Assembly (NCBI GenBank): GCA_042095835.1
Contig: JBELML010000011.1
Span: forward strand, 1 to 64,000
Direction: 5' to 3'
Origin: DATFKA01 sp042095835
GTDB lineage: Bacteria > Bacteroidota > Bacteroidia > Chitinophagales > Saprospiraceae
Length of the DNA: 64,000 nt
The notes beneath the pieces are model-generated. The model was not told where the DNA came from and ran no database searches. It saw nothing but the letters and a program-made list of their open reading frames with translations. Positions 39,249 to 47,681 of the stretch are shown in pieces. Position 1 is the first letter of the stretch. Each line of letters begins with the position of its first letter. The translations under genes and the position numbers were made by a program.

Positions 39249-41093
39249 TTACATTTTTTCAGGCATACCAATTCCTAATAAATCCATTCCAGAAGCCAGG
39301 GTATGGGCAACTGCTTTACTCAATTCTATTCTAAAAGCTTTAGCTGCTTCTGTTGGTGCTTTTAAGATAGAATAATCTGTATAAAATTTATGATATGCTT
39401 TAGCTAAATTGTAACAATAATTTGCAATGGAACTCGGATCGTAAGATTCGGCAGACTCCGCAATCAATCCTGGATAATCGTAAAGGTTAGCAATAAGCAC
39501 CTTTTCTGCATTTTCCAATTGAGCATAGTCTTTAGCAGTGCTTAAATCCATATCCCCTGCTTTGCGTAGCACAGATTTGATCCGCACATAAGCATTTTGG
39601 ACATAAGGTCCAGTTTGCCCCTGCATATCAACAGATTCCTTTGGGTTAAAGGTCATCCGTTTTTGGGGTTGGACTTTTATAATAAAGAATTTCAAGGCGG
39701 ATAATCCAATCTTCTTGATGATCTCCTTTTGCTCCTCGTCGTTTAGGCCCTCGAGCGTCCCTCTCTCTTGGCTATTGTTGGCAGCCTCTTGGGTGACCTC
39801 CACCATCAGAACGTCGGCATCTACCACTGTCCCTTCCCGAGACTTCATTTTCCCGGTCGGTAGGTCTACCATTCCATAAGATAGATGAAATAGACCATCT
39901 GCGTAGGGGGCTTTCAATTTCTTCAAAATCTCGAAAAGTACTTGGAAGTGGTAGTTCTGCTCATCTGCCACGACGTAGACCATTTTATCTACTTTATGGT
40001 CATCGTACCGCGTTTGTGCCGTACCAATATCTTGAGTCATATAGACCGAGGTACCATCGCTCCGTAGTACAAGTTTATGATCCAACTTCACATCTTCTAA
40101 ATCGATCCATACCGACTTATCTTCTTTTTGGTAAAAGATCTCCTCTATTAAGCCTTGTTCTATAAACTCCTTCCCCAGTAGATAAGTATTCGATTCGTAG
40201 TAGAGTTGATCAAAATGAACACCAAGGTCTTTATAGGTCTCGTCGAAACCAGCATAAACCCAATTGTTCATTTTCTGCCAAAGTGCCCGCGTATCTGGAT
40301 CATTAGCTTCCCATTTGAGCAACATTTCTTTGGCTTCTCCACCTAGCGCACTGTACGCATTAAAATAAGTATTCTTATAAGCTTTGAAAAAAGCTTTTTC
40401 ATCCTGCGCTTCTTTATGCTTTTCCTGGTAAACGGATTGCCCCTCCTCGCTTTCCTGCCATGCTGCGTATTCAGCTTTGAATTTCTGTTCGAAAAGCACA
40501 TAATATTTACCGACAAAATGGTCGCTTTTCATATTGGCACTTTCAGGGGTGGCACCTTCTCCAAATTTTTGCCAAGCCAGCATACTTTTACAAATAGCAA
40601 TGCCCCGATCATTAACGATCTGGACTTTGATCACCTCGTAGCCAGCTGCTTCTAAAATTTTAGAACTTGACCATCCTAAAAGGATATTCCGAATATGCCC
40701 AAGGTGCAGCGGTTTATTGGTATTAGGTGATGAAAACTCGACCATTACCTTCTTGCCATTGGCTGGATGGTAACCATATTTGGCATCATTAGACATACCC
40801 AGCAGAAATGTCTTCCAAAAGGTATCGCTGATGGTTAAATTCAGAAAACCTTTAATGACATTAAATTGAGTTACGTAGTCTACTTTTTCTAATAGATATT
40901 GTCCTAGCTCCTCTCCTAGTTGAACAGGATTCTTGCGGGCAGCTTTGGTGAAAGGGAATACAACAACCGTATAATCACCTTCGAACTCTTTGCGTGTGCT
41001 CGAAAGGCTAATTTTTTCCGCTTTAGTCTCTACACCATACAACTCATGGACACCATGAGCTACTGCTTCCTGAAGAATCTGGATAATGTTCAT
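39249..41093 (-). CDS. argS: Arginyl-tRNA synthetase
   Basis: Class I synthetase, about 614 residues. An N-terminal additional domain (1-100), HLGH in SSPNTNKPLHLGHIRN (about 130-133), GKMKSREG as the KMSKS equivalent, and a C-terminal DALR anticodon-binding domain are present. The start at 41093 (MNIIQIL) is preferred over an ATG eight codons upstream because it fits the family N-terminus and a promoter 33 bases before it. It leads the argS-glnS-pyrR-pyrB run. Confidence 0.95.
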   Translation of the reverse strand: MNIIQILQEAVAHGVHELYGVETKAEKISLSSTRKEFEGDYTVVVFPFTKAARKNPVQLGEELGQYLLEKVDYVTQFNVIKGFLNLTISDTFWKTFLLGMSNDAKYGYHPANGKKVMVEFSSPNTNKPLHLGHIRNILLGWSSSKILEAAGYEVIKVQIVNDRGIAICKSMLAWQKFGEGATPESANMKSDHFVGKYYVLFEQKFKAEYAAWQESEEGQSVYQEKHKEAQDEKAFFKAYKNTYFNAYSALGGEAKEMLLKWEANDPDTRALWQKMNNWVYAGFDETYKDLGVHFDQLYYESNTYLLGKEFIEQGLIEEIFYQKEDKSVWIDLEDVKLDHKLVLRSDGTSVYMTQDIGTAQTRYDDHKVDKMVYVVADEQNYHFQVLFEILKKLKAPYADGLFHLSYGMVDLPTGKMKSREGTVVDADVLMVEVTQEAANNSQERGTLEGLNDEEQKEIIKKIGLSALKFFIIKVQPQKRMTFNPKESVDMQGQTGPYVQNAYVRIKSVLRKAGDMDLSTAKDYAQLENAEKVLIANLYDYPGLIAESAESYDPSSIANYCYNLAKAYHKFYTDYSILKAPTEAAKAFRIELSKAVAHTLASGMDLLGIGMPEKM

Positions 41094-41125
41094 GCTTATT
41101 TTATTTATCATGGCCAAATCGCCTG

Positions 41126-41155
41126 CAAAGCTATTGAATTTGTGGCAAAAAACAA
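41126..41155 (-). promoter_or_regulatory. Putative Bacteroidota promoter for argS
   Basis: On the minus strand TTG (41153-41155), a 19-base spacer and TAGCTTTG (41126-41133) match the Bacteroidota primary sigma consensus exactly at the -7 element. Transcription would start near 41120, giving a leader of about 27 bases to the argS ATG. This is the best promoter match I found in the window and it lies within the rsmD-argS gap. Confidence 0.6.
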
Positions 41156-41199
41156 CCTTGAGCTCTTGTAAGTTCCCCGTTCAGAAGATAAAATTACGA

Positions 41200-41757
41200 C
41201 TAAGCCTCTTCCTCCTTTTTTAGGGTAAAAAAGGAGAAGATCGTCTTGCCATAATGCCGTTCCATTAGATAGTGTGGATGGGCTTTGAAATCATGATGTG
41301 GATTGTGCTCCATGACAAACCAACCACCTGGGCGTAGGAGTTGATGTTTGAAGATGAGATCTGGAATAGTATCGAGATTGGGTAATGGATAGGGAGGCCC
41401 TGCAAATATGTAATCAAAGTCTTGAGTGCACATCGCCATAAACTTGAACACATCCCCTTTTACAATATGCAAGTAGGGCTCAACCTCCAGGTCTTTAGCC
41501 ATCTTTTTAGCGAAAGCTACACAACCATAAAACTTATCTACATAAGTCACATCGGTGCTACCTCTGGAGATAAATTCATAACTATGGTTGCCTGTACCGC
41601 CAAACAAGTCTAGTACTTTGAGTTCTGCAAAGTCAAAGTTATTCATTAGAATATTGAACAGACCTTCTTTGGCGTAATCTGTGGTTGGACGAGTGGGCCA
41701 GTTCTTGGCGGGCGGTGTGAATCGTCTTCCTTTAAATTGGCCTCCTATAATTCGCAT
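41200..41757 (-). CDS. rsmD: 16S rRNA (guanine-N2)-methyltransferase RsmD family
   Basis: A 185-residue SAM-dependent methyltransferase expected to modify G966 of 16S rRNA. MRIIGGQFKGRRF and RPTTDYAKEGLFNIL at the N-terminus and LDLFGGTG (49-56), the SAM loop, are typical. Motif IV reads GPPY at 120-123 where family members have DPPY or DPPF, so the catalytic Asp is replaced by Gly (codon GGG). It lies 16 bases after the DUF3822 gene, a common Bacteroidota pairing. Activity is uncertain because of the motif change. Confidence 0.88.
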   Translation of the reverse strand: MRIIGGQFKGRRFTPPAKNWPTRPTTDYAKEGLFNILMNNFDFAELKVLDLFGGTGNHSYEFISRGSTDVTYVDKFYGCVAFAKKMAKDLEVEPYLHIVKGDVFKFMAMCTQDFDYIFAGPPYPLPNLDTIPDLIFKHQLLRPGGWFVMEHNPHHDFKAHPHYLMERHYGKTIFSFFTLKKEEEA

Positions 41758-41773
41758 ATGTACTACTTCAAGA

Positions 41774-42622
41774 TTAGTCTAATAAAGAAACAGCTGGAGC
41801 AATGATTTGTTTGAGCGGAGCATCGATCAAACTTTCTGCCACTTGGATAGTGAGCGGAAGTTCCAGAAATTGGACATTGCGGATATAGCGCTGAAGAAGG
41901 TCCGTATAGCTCCCACCTTCTTGAAAATCGCCCAAAAGATAAAGCTGCATTTCGGCAGCTTGTAATTTAAACTGGTTGATAATCAAACCCAGGAAATAGG
42001 TTAGATGAGCAACTGTTGTCACTTGAAAAATATTGGAAAATTGGAATTGTCCATCTTTACAAATCAAAAAGGCAAGCTGTTCTCCTAATCGATAGCAAAG
42101 GATAAAATCATTTCGGGTGTCTCCTATATCACTAGGAATTAATCGACTTAGAGCACTGATCAAATGGTGGTGATCTGAGGTAGGAAAACGATCGGAGCAC
42201 CAATTTTTGATAAAATGATGCACACCAAATACGTTGTAGAAATCCATTTTCTTGGGAGCGTCTACCACCGCTTGATATCGGTTTTCTAAATTGGCCACTT
42301 GCTCGAGGTAAGCAGCTGCCATATCAGGTTTGTACAGTTTGCTAGGTACCAAAGTAAAATAAGGCGCGCAAGTGGTGACAATGGTTTGGGAATAAGCAGC
42401 TTGCAGCCACTCATCTGTTGAAAAAATATCTTCTAGTTCTAAATAAGAATTAGAAGATACGGGTTGTGCCAGCTGGATGGATTTAAAGGCTTCGACTTTG
42501 AGATTATCATCCGTTATGACATAACTAAAACTGTCCATTCCGATCAGAATGGACAGTTTGTAGAGTTTTTGGGAATCTATACGCAATTGGGGATTCCTCA
42601 AATTGTATATTAACCTTCCCAA
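41774..42622 (-). CDS. DUF3822 family protein
   Basis: A 282-residue cytoplasmic protein of the Bacteroidota-restricted DUF3822 family, recognisable by LSILIGMDSFSYVI near residues 23-36 and its position next to rsmD. The fold has been likened to actin-like or pilus-assembly ATPases (PilM-like), which I recall only loosely. It overlaps the upstream membrane-protein gene by 13 bases and precedes rsmD by 16. Function unknown; the conserved pairing hints at a link to ribosome or envelope assembly. Confidence 0.75.
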   Translation of the reverse strand: MGRLIYNLRNPQLRIDSQKLYKLSILIGMDSFSYVITDDNLKVEAFKSIQLAQPVSSNSYLELEDIFSTDEWLQAAYSQTIVTTCAPYFTLVPSKLYKPDMAAAYLEQVANLENRYQAVVDAPKKMDFYNVFGVHHFIKNWCSDRFPTSDHHHLISALSRLIPSDIGDTRNDFILCYRLGEQLAFLICKDGQFQFSNIFQVTTVAHLTYFLGLIINQFKLQAAEMQLYLLGDFQEGGSYTDLLQRYIRNVQFLELPLTIQVAESLIDAPLKQIIAPAVSLLD

Positions 42623-43197
42623 TTACCTGCTAGGTTTGGAGCGTAAAGGTTACCAAATTTGATAGGTTTCTCTGGATCATAGTTCTGATCATATCTTTTG
42701 TAAGACGGATCAGCAAATTTACCCATGAAATTCTTCCAAGGCGTGCCCACCTGGACTACAGGTACTTTTGTTTTCTGGTACTCAATTACTTTTGCTTCGA
42801 TATCAAAAGAAACATTAGAGTAGGGACAATACCTTAGAGAATCAAAGTTGTTCATACCTAAGAGGCGACGCATCGAATCCTTTGCAGGCGAGTACGTTGT
42901 ATCATAGGTAATAGTACCTCTAAAGTTGGGATCATCAGGATCACCTAAAACTTTGATAATTCTAAAGTCTCCGTTGGCTAATACGTCAGCTAATGTGTCG
43001 AAGTTAGGAGCAAATTCACCAGTGATGTCCCTGTATGCTTCTTGTGCCGTACGGATTTTCATTAATTTAGTTGTAACGGCATTTCTTCTTTTTTCAGTTT
43101 CGCTTTTGAAAGCAATAGGCTCGCGTATACTTTCATACAAAGCATAAACCAAAAACAAGGCAATAAGTACAAGAACAAGGTTAATTACTAATCTCAT
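42610..43197 (-). CDS. Membrane-anchored protein of unknown function
   Basis: A 195-residue protein with one N-terminal helix (about 4-21), a basic helical stretch and the segment KIRTAQEAYRDITGEFAPNFDTLADVL (about 46-73, cited in part). That segment resembles the post-helix part of type II pseudopilins, though no prepilin peptidase site is visible. The remainder is beta-rich with few cysteines. Its last 13 bases overlap the DUF3822 gene, so the two are translated together with rsmD. An envelope role linked to a PilM-like partner is speculative. Confidence 0.65.
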   Translation of the reverse strand: MRLVINLVLVLIALFLVYALYESIREPIAFKSETEKRRNAVTTKLMKIRTAQEAYRDITGEFAPNFDTLADVLANGDFRIIKVLGDPDDPNFRGTITYDTTYSPAKDSMRRLLGMNNFDSLRYCPYSNVSFDIEAKVIEYQKTKVPVVQVGTPWKNFMGKFADPSYKRYDQNYDPEKPIKFGNLYAPNLAGNWEG

Positions 43198-43338
43198 TTT
43201 CCGGTTTGTTTTAATGCAATAATAGTATTTTATCTTTAAATATTCGAAAACCTCCCTGTTTTTCAGGCACCTCTTCTATACTAGATGCAGAAAAAGCGCT
43301 TTGGGTGCTTGAAACAGATGTTTTTTAACGCTTTAACT

Positions 43339-43710
43339 TTAGCCAATCTTGGAGATTCCATCATATTTGGCCCCCTCATCAACGATGATTTTCTTGGCTA
43401 CTATATCTCCTTTCACCACCGCTGTACCTTCTAGCTTTAATAAACCCCCAATGGTCACATCACCCACTACGGTACCCATTAAAACAGCTTCAGCAGCGGT
43501 CAAGGTCCCTTCAACATTGGCATTTTTACCCAATACCAGCTTTCGATCACATTTTATATGCCCCACAACACTACCATCAATCCTTACGTTTTCGGTAGTT
43601 GTGAAATCTCCTTCTATCTTTGTACCTGGAGCAATGACACAATTCAAGCCAGCATCTCCATAAGAAGAGGAGCTAGTAGTACTATCTTTCCTGGATGTTT
43701 TAGTAGCCAT
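43339..43710 (-). CDS. Bactofilin family cytoskeletal protein
   Basis: A 123-residue bactofilin. A short disordered Ser/Thr-rich N-terminus (1-20) precedes a right-handed beta-helix of six-residue-period turns with hydrophobic core positions (VIAPGTKIEGDF through VDEGAKYDGISKIG). Bactofilins polymerise without nucleotide and organise cell-wall or polar structures. No adjacent M23 peptidase gene is seen, unlike in many bactofilin loci. The N-terminal part runs towards the divergent tsaD start, 72 bases away. Confidence 0.88.
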   Translation of the reverse strand: MATKTSRKDSTTSSSSYGDAGLNCVIAPGTKIEGDFTTTENVRIDGSVVGHIKCDRKLVLGKNANVEGTLTAAEAVLMGTVVGDVTIGGLLKLEGTAVVKGDIVAKKIIVDEGAKYDGISKIG

Positions 43711-43782
43711 ATGGTATTGGTAATTGAATTAAGGCCCAACATAGATAAAACTTTATTTTTATCAAAACAGTTAGTAAAAAAT

Positions 43783-44796
43783 ATGAGCACTACTTTATTA
43801 GCCCTAGAATCTTCCTGTGACGATACTTCAGCAGCCATTATTCAGGATGGCGCCATTTTGAGCAACATTATGGCCTCTCAAACTGTGCACCAAAAATATG
43901 GTGGTGTTGTTCCAGAGGTAGCATCCAGAGCACATCAGGCCAATATCATACCTGTAGTTCAAGAAGCTTTAAAAGTCGCTAAAACTGACCTACGTGAGCT
44001 AGATGGGATAGCCTTTACTCGTGGTCCTGGCTTGATGGGATCATTAATTGTAGGCGTCTCCTTTGCCAAGTCTTTAGCCTTGAGCTTAAACCTGCCCTTA
44101 ATTGAGGTCAATCATATGATGGCCCATGTTTTAGCGCATTTTGCAGAAGACCCCAAACCTCAGTTCCCCTTCCTTTGCCTAACGGTATCTGGAGGACATA
44201 CCCAAATTCTGATCGTACACTCTCCTTTTAAGATGGAAGTAATTGGATCGACCTTAGATGACGCCGCGGGTGAGGCTTTTGACAAAACCGGCAAACTCCT
44301 AGGTTTAAATTATCCCGCAGGGCCACTTATTGACCAATTGGCCAAGCAAGGCAAGGTGCGTTTTCCATTTCCTGAACCTAGAATCAAGGATTTGGATTTT
44401 AGTTTTAGTGGATTAAAAACCTCTATTTTATATTTTCTGAAAAAGGAAATCAAAAACAATCCTGATTTCATCAAAGAAAATCTAGCCGATCTATGTGCCT
44501 CAATTCAAGATAGAATTGTCAGTATACTGATGAATAAATTGATTAAAGCAAGTGAAAAAACGGGCATCCAGGAAATTGCTGTCGCAGGTGGTGTATCTGC
44601 CAATTCGCTACTTCGATCTGAACTCCAAAACACAGGCGATCAAAAAGGCTGGAAAACCTATATTCCGGCTTTCCAATATTGTACAGATAATGCGGCTATG
44701 ATAGCCGTCGCTGCTTTTTTTAAATTCCAGCATCAGGAGTTTAGCTCCCAAGAAGTAACTCCTGATCCTAGATTACCGATACTGTTACCAGGCTAA
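43783..44796 (+). CDS. tsaD: tRNA N6-adenosine threonylcarbamoyltransferase
   Basis: Transfers threonylcarbamoyl to A37 of ANN-decoding tRNAs, with TsaB and TsaE. The ASKHA-fold enzyme of 337 residues shows LALESSCDDTSAA (6-18), metal ligands His111 and His115 (NHMMAH), SGGHTQ and the C-terminal DNAAM. The start ATG at 43783 fits the family N-terminus; the frame remains open upstream into the bactofilin gene and is not used. Its stop overlaps the stop of the convergent peptidase by four bases. Confidence 0.96.
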   Translation: MSTTLLALESSCDDTSAAIIQDGAILSNIMASQTVHQKYGGVVPEVASRAHQANIIPVVQEALKVAKTDLRELDGIAFTRGPGLMGSLIVGVSFAKSLALSLNLPLIEVNHMMAHVLAHFAEDPKPQFPFLCLTVSGGHTQILIVHSPFKMEVIGSTLDDAAGEAFDKTGKLLGLNYPAGPLIDQLAKQGKVRFPFPEPRIKDLDFSFSGLKTSILYFLKKEIKNNPDFIKENLADLCASIQDRIVSILMNKLIKASEKTGIQEIAVAGGVSANSLLRSELQNTGDQKGWKTYIPAFQYCTDNAAMIAVAAFFKFQHQEFSSQEVTPDPRLPILLPG

Positions 44797-46976
44797 CGCG
44801 CTCCCGGAGGACAGTTTTCTTTTAAAAAGCGGGTAAACATGGTACTTAAGTGGCGACGTGTCCCTTCTCCTTCATAAATACCATGCGAACGATTAGGATA
44901 AGCCATCAATTCAAATTGCTTATTATGCTTCACTAATTCATTGATGAGTATTTCGGCATTTTGATAATGGACATTATCATCACCTGTACCGTGTATATAA
45001 AGTAGATTCCCTTCTAAATTCTTAGCATAAGTGACGGGCGATCCATTAATAAAATCTTCCTTATTTTCTTGTGGGAGTCCCATATAACGCTCCTGATAGA
45101 TATTGTCATAGGTCAATTGATTGGCCACGGCTGCTACAGAAATCCCCGTTTGATACAATTCAGGATACTTGAAGAGCAGGTTCAAGGTGGCCGATCCACC
45201 TCCACTCCATCCGTGCACCGCAATCCGATCAGCATCTACAAAACTGTAGGTCTCCTGGATTTTCTTACAAGCCATTGCCTGATCATTAATATTGATTATG
45301 CCTATTTTTCTATAAATAGATTTACGCCACGCTCTTCCCTTGGGTGCTGGCGTACCTCGATTATCCACCGAAATATAGAGGTAGCCATCAGCAGCCATAT
45401 TTCCTACATATAAGCCATTACGCCCGACACCATACCTATTCCGCGTTGTCATACCAGCAGGCTCAGTATACACATAAAACACAGTAGGATATTTTTTCTC
45501 TGGATCAAAATTGTCTGGTTTTGCCATCCAACCTTCCATTTCCACCCCTTCCTCGGTGGTTATAGAGAAAAATTCAACATTGGAGTTTGCTTTACGCGAG
45601 GGATCAAATTGGGCCGCAATACTTTCTGCTGAAAATACGGCTTTGTGATCAGGTAAAGAAACCCACTCCTGCATAGGTCTAGTATAATAATTCGAGAAAC
45701 GATGCCTGGCGTATTGGCCATCTTTAGTAATTTGGTAGGAATGAGATCCCTCTTGAGGTGCTGGCGTCACGCGCTCTAAAGCTCCGCTGCCATCCAGTTT
45801 AGTTCTATAGAGATAACTATCTGTAGAAATATCGGGAGAAGCCATAAAATAAAGATAGCCATTGGCTTCATCTACACGCTCTGGATTGATGACATCATAA
45901 TCTCCTTTCGTAATTAAAGTTTCTTTTTGACCATCTCTAGAGATCTGATAAACATGGCGCCAACCGTCTTTTTCGGTGATCCAAAGAAAAGCTTGCCGAT
46001 CATCTAACCATCTCCAGGTATTTCCATTCTCCCAACTCGTACGAATGCTAATCCAGGCCTCGTCCTTTTCTTGATACAGGACTTTGGCTTTGCCGGTTTT
46101 GGCGTTCACACTGTATAATTTACATTCGTTTTGCTTGCGGTTGAGTTGTTGTAGAAATAATTCGTTATCGCCGATCCATTCCATCCTGGGAATATAATTC
46201 TGTTGAGGATCACCAGGAACATCCATCCACTTGGTTTTACCATTTTTTACATTTACTACTCCAATCCTACAGGCAGAAGGAGACTCTCCAACCTTGGGAT
46301 ACTCTACCGGAATGGCTCTAGAATAGATATCGTCTGTAGTATTAATCATTAAAAAATCCTTGATCTTATTGGCATCAATTTGCCAGAAAGCGATAGATTT
46401 TCCATCGGGACTCCACTGAAAACCATCTCTGCAATCAAATTCCTCCTCATAAGCCCAATCAAAAGTTCCGTTGATTAATTTCAGTTTACCATTACTAGAA
46501 GTGAGGGCCTTAGCTTTTCCAGAAGGAATCTCCTCTACATAAACATTATTTTCACTGACGTAGGCTACCTGACTGGCATCTGGAGATAACTTGGCGAACA
46601 TTAAAGAAGCAGCAGGTCTGGATTTACCAAGCTGTTGTAATTGCTTAGTTGCAATATCTAGTACCCAATAATCACCTCTAGTTTCATAGCGCCAAACTCG
46701 CTGTGTATTGGTAAAGATCAACAGCTTTTTTTGATCTGCTGAGAAAAAGAAATCCCGAACCTCTAAAGGCTCCGATGCACCAACTGGTGTGAGCAGCTCT
46801 GCTGCAACAATCGTTTCTTTTTCTTTTTGAGTTGGTTTAAAAAGTTTAATGGCTCCATCTTCTGCCACGTAATACCCATCTCCAGCCGGAGACCAGTGGG
46901 TAGTACTTCCAGGCTGAGCAACAAGAATATTACTGAGGAGAAAAAAGCAAAATAGTAGGAAATAAGATATACGCAT
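44793..46976 (-). CDS. Secreted S9 family peptidase (dipeptidyl peptidase IV-like)
   Basis: A 727-residue exported serine peptidase. Signal peptide (1-20), eight-bladed propeller DPP-IV N-terminal domain (about 35-475) and alpha/beta hydrolase domain (about 500-727). The likely triad is Ser591 (GWSGGG), Asp666 (GTGDDNV) and His698 (RSHG). The double-glutamate motif that anchors the substrate amino terminus is present as DWAYEEEF. Expected activity is removal of X-Pro or X-Ala dipeptides in the periplasm. Its promoter region is shared with the divergent hydroxylase genes. Confidence 0.93.
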   Translation of the reverse strand: MRISYFLLFCFFLLSNILVAQPGSTTHWSPAGDGYYVAEDGAIKLFKPTQKEKETIVAAELLTPVGASEPLEVRDFFFSADQKKLLIFTNTQRVWRYETRGDYWVLDIATKQLQQLGKSRPAASLMFAKLSPDASQVAYVSENNVYVEEIPSGKAKALTSSNGKLKLINGTFDWAYEEEFDCRDGFQWSPDGKSIAFWQIDANKIKDFLMINTTDDIYSRAIPVEYPKVGESPSACRIGVVNVKNGKTKWMDVPGDPQQNYIPRMEWIGDNELFLQQLNRKQNECKLYSVNAKTGKAKVLYQEKDEAWISIRTSWENGNTWRWLDDRQAFLWITEKDGWRHVYQISRDGQKETLITKGDYDVINPERVDEANGYLYFMASPDISTDSYLYRTKLDGSGALERVTPAPQEGSHSYQITKDGQYARHRFSNYYTRPMQEWVSLPDHKAVFSAESIAAQFDPSRKANSNVEFFSITTEEGVEMEGWMAKPDNFDPEKKYPTVFYVYTEPAGMTTRNRYGVGRNGLYVGNMAADGYLYISVDNRGTPAPKGRAWRKSIYRKIGIININDQAMACKKIQETYSFVDADRIAVHGWSGGGSATLNLLFKYPELYQTGISVAAVANQLTYDNIYQERYMGLPQENKEDFINGSPVTYAKNLEGNLLYIHGTGDDNVHYQNAEILINELVKHNKQFELMAYPNRSHGIYEGEGTRRHLSTMFTRFLKENCPPGAR

Positions 46977-47176
46977 AGTGCTTTCGATTTTTTATGTAGG
47001 TATTATAGGATGCATTTGGTCTACTTATGTCGGGATTGTATAGACAAACCCCTAAAACAAGCGCCTAAAAATATATTTTTTTCTTTAACTTTAGACTTTC
47101 AGATACCAGTTCTCAATGCATTAATATGTTCGCCTGGCTTTTAAGAACTGGATTAATCATTTTAACATCTTGGACT

Positions 47177-47635
47177 ATGGCAGTTTTTAATCTAAACATC
47201 AATGGAAAATCCCAATCTTTTGATGTTGATGCAGACACTCCACTTTTGTGGGTACTGCGCGACCATGCAGAACTAGTTGGGACCAAATTTGGTTGTGGTA
47301 TCGCTCAGTGTGGAGCATGTACCATCCATATTGATGATACAGCAATGCGTTCTTGTTCTGTTCCTATTTCAGCCGCTCAAGGCAAAAAAATCACGACAAT
47401 TGAAGGCTTAGGAGGTGAAGGCTTACATCCTGTGCAAGAAGCTTGGGTAGAGCATGATGTTGCTCAGTGCGGCTATTGCCAAGCTGGTCAGATCATGACT
47501 GCTGCTGCCTTCCTCAAAGACAACCCAAATCCAAACGACGAAGAAATTGAAGCAGCTATGCATGGCAATATTTGCCGTTGTGGCACCTACACGCGTATTA
47601 AAGCAGCCGTAAAAACAGCGGCTAGTAATATGTAA
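47177..47635 (+). CDS. Molybdenum hydroxylase [2Fe-2S] subunit (isoquinoline 1-oxidoreductase alpha type)
   Basis: A 152-residue small subunit with two [2Fe-2S] clusters. The ferredoxin-type cluster uses Cys40, Cys45, Cys48 and Cys60; the helical-domain cluster uses Cys98, Cys101, Cys133 and Cys135. The ATG at 47177 gives the usual MAVFNLNINGK start; an upstream ATG at 47126 would add a hydrophobic stretch not typical of the family. It carries electrons from the molybdopterin subunit encoded 46 bases downstream. No FAD subunit is encoded, matching the IorAB type. Confidence 0.93.
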   Translation: MAVFNLNINGKSQSFDVDADTPLLWVLRDHAELVGTKFGCGIAQCGACTIHIDDTAMRSCSVPISAAQGKKITTIEGLGGEGLHPVQEAWVEHDVAQCGYCQAGQIMTAAAFLKDNPNPNDEEIEAAMHGNICRCGTYTRIKAAVKTAASNM

Positions 47636-47681
47636 GTAGCATGTCCATTTCTTTATTCGTTTACTATCAATTTTTATCATT

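Noticed and set aside
43744..43763. GATAAAA/TTTTATC inverted repeat between bactofilin and tsaD
   Set aside because: Short AT-only stem that is expected by chance in AT-rich promoter DNA.
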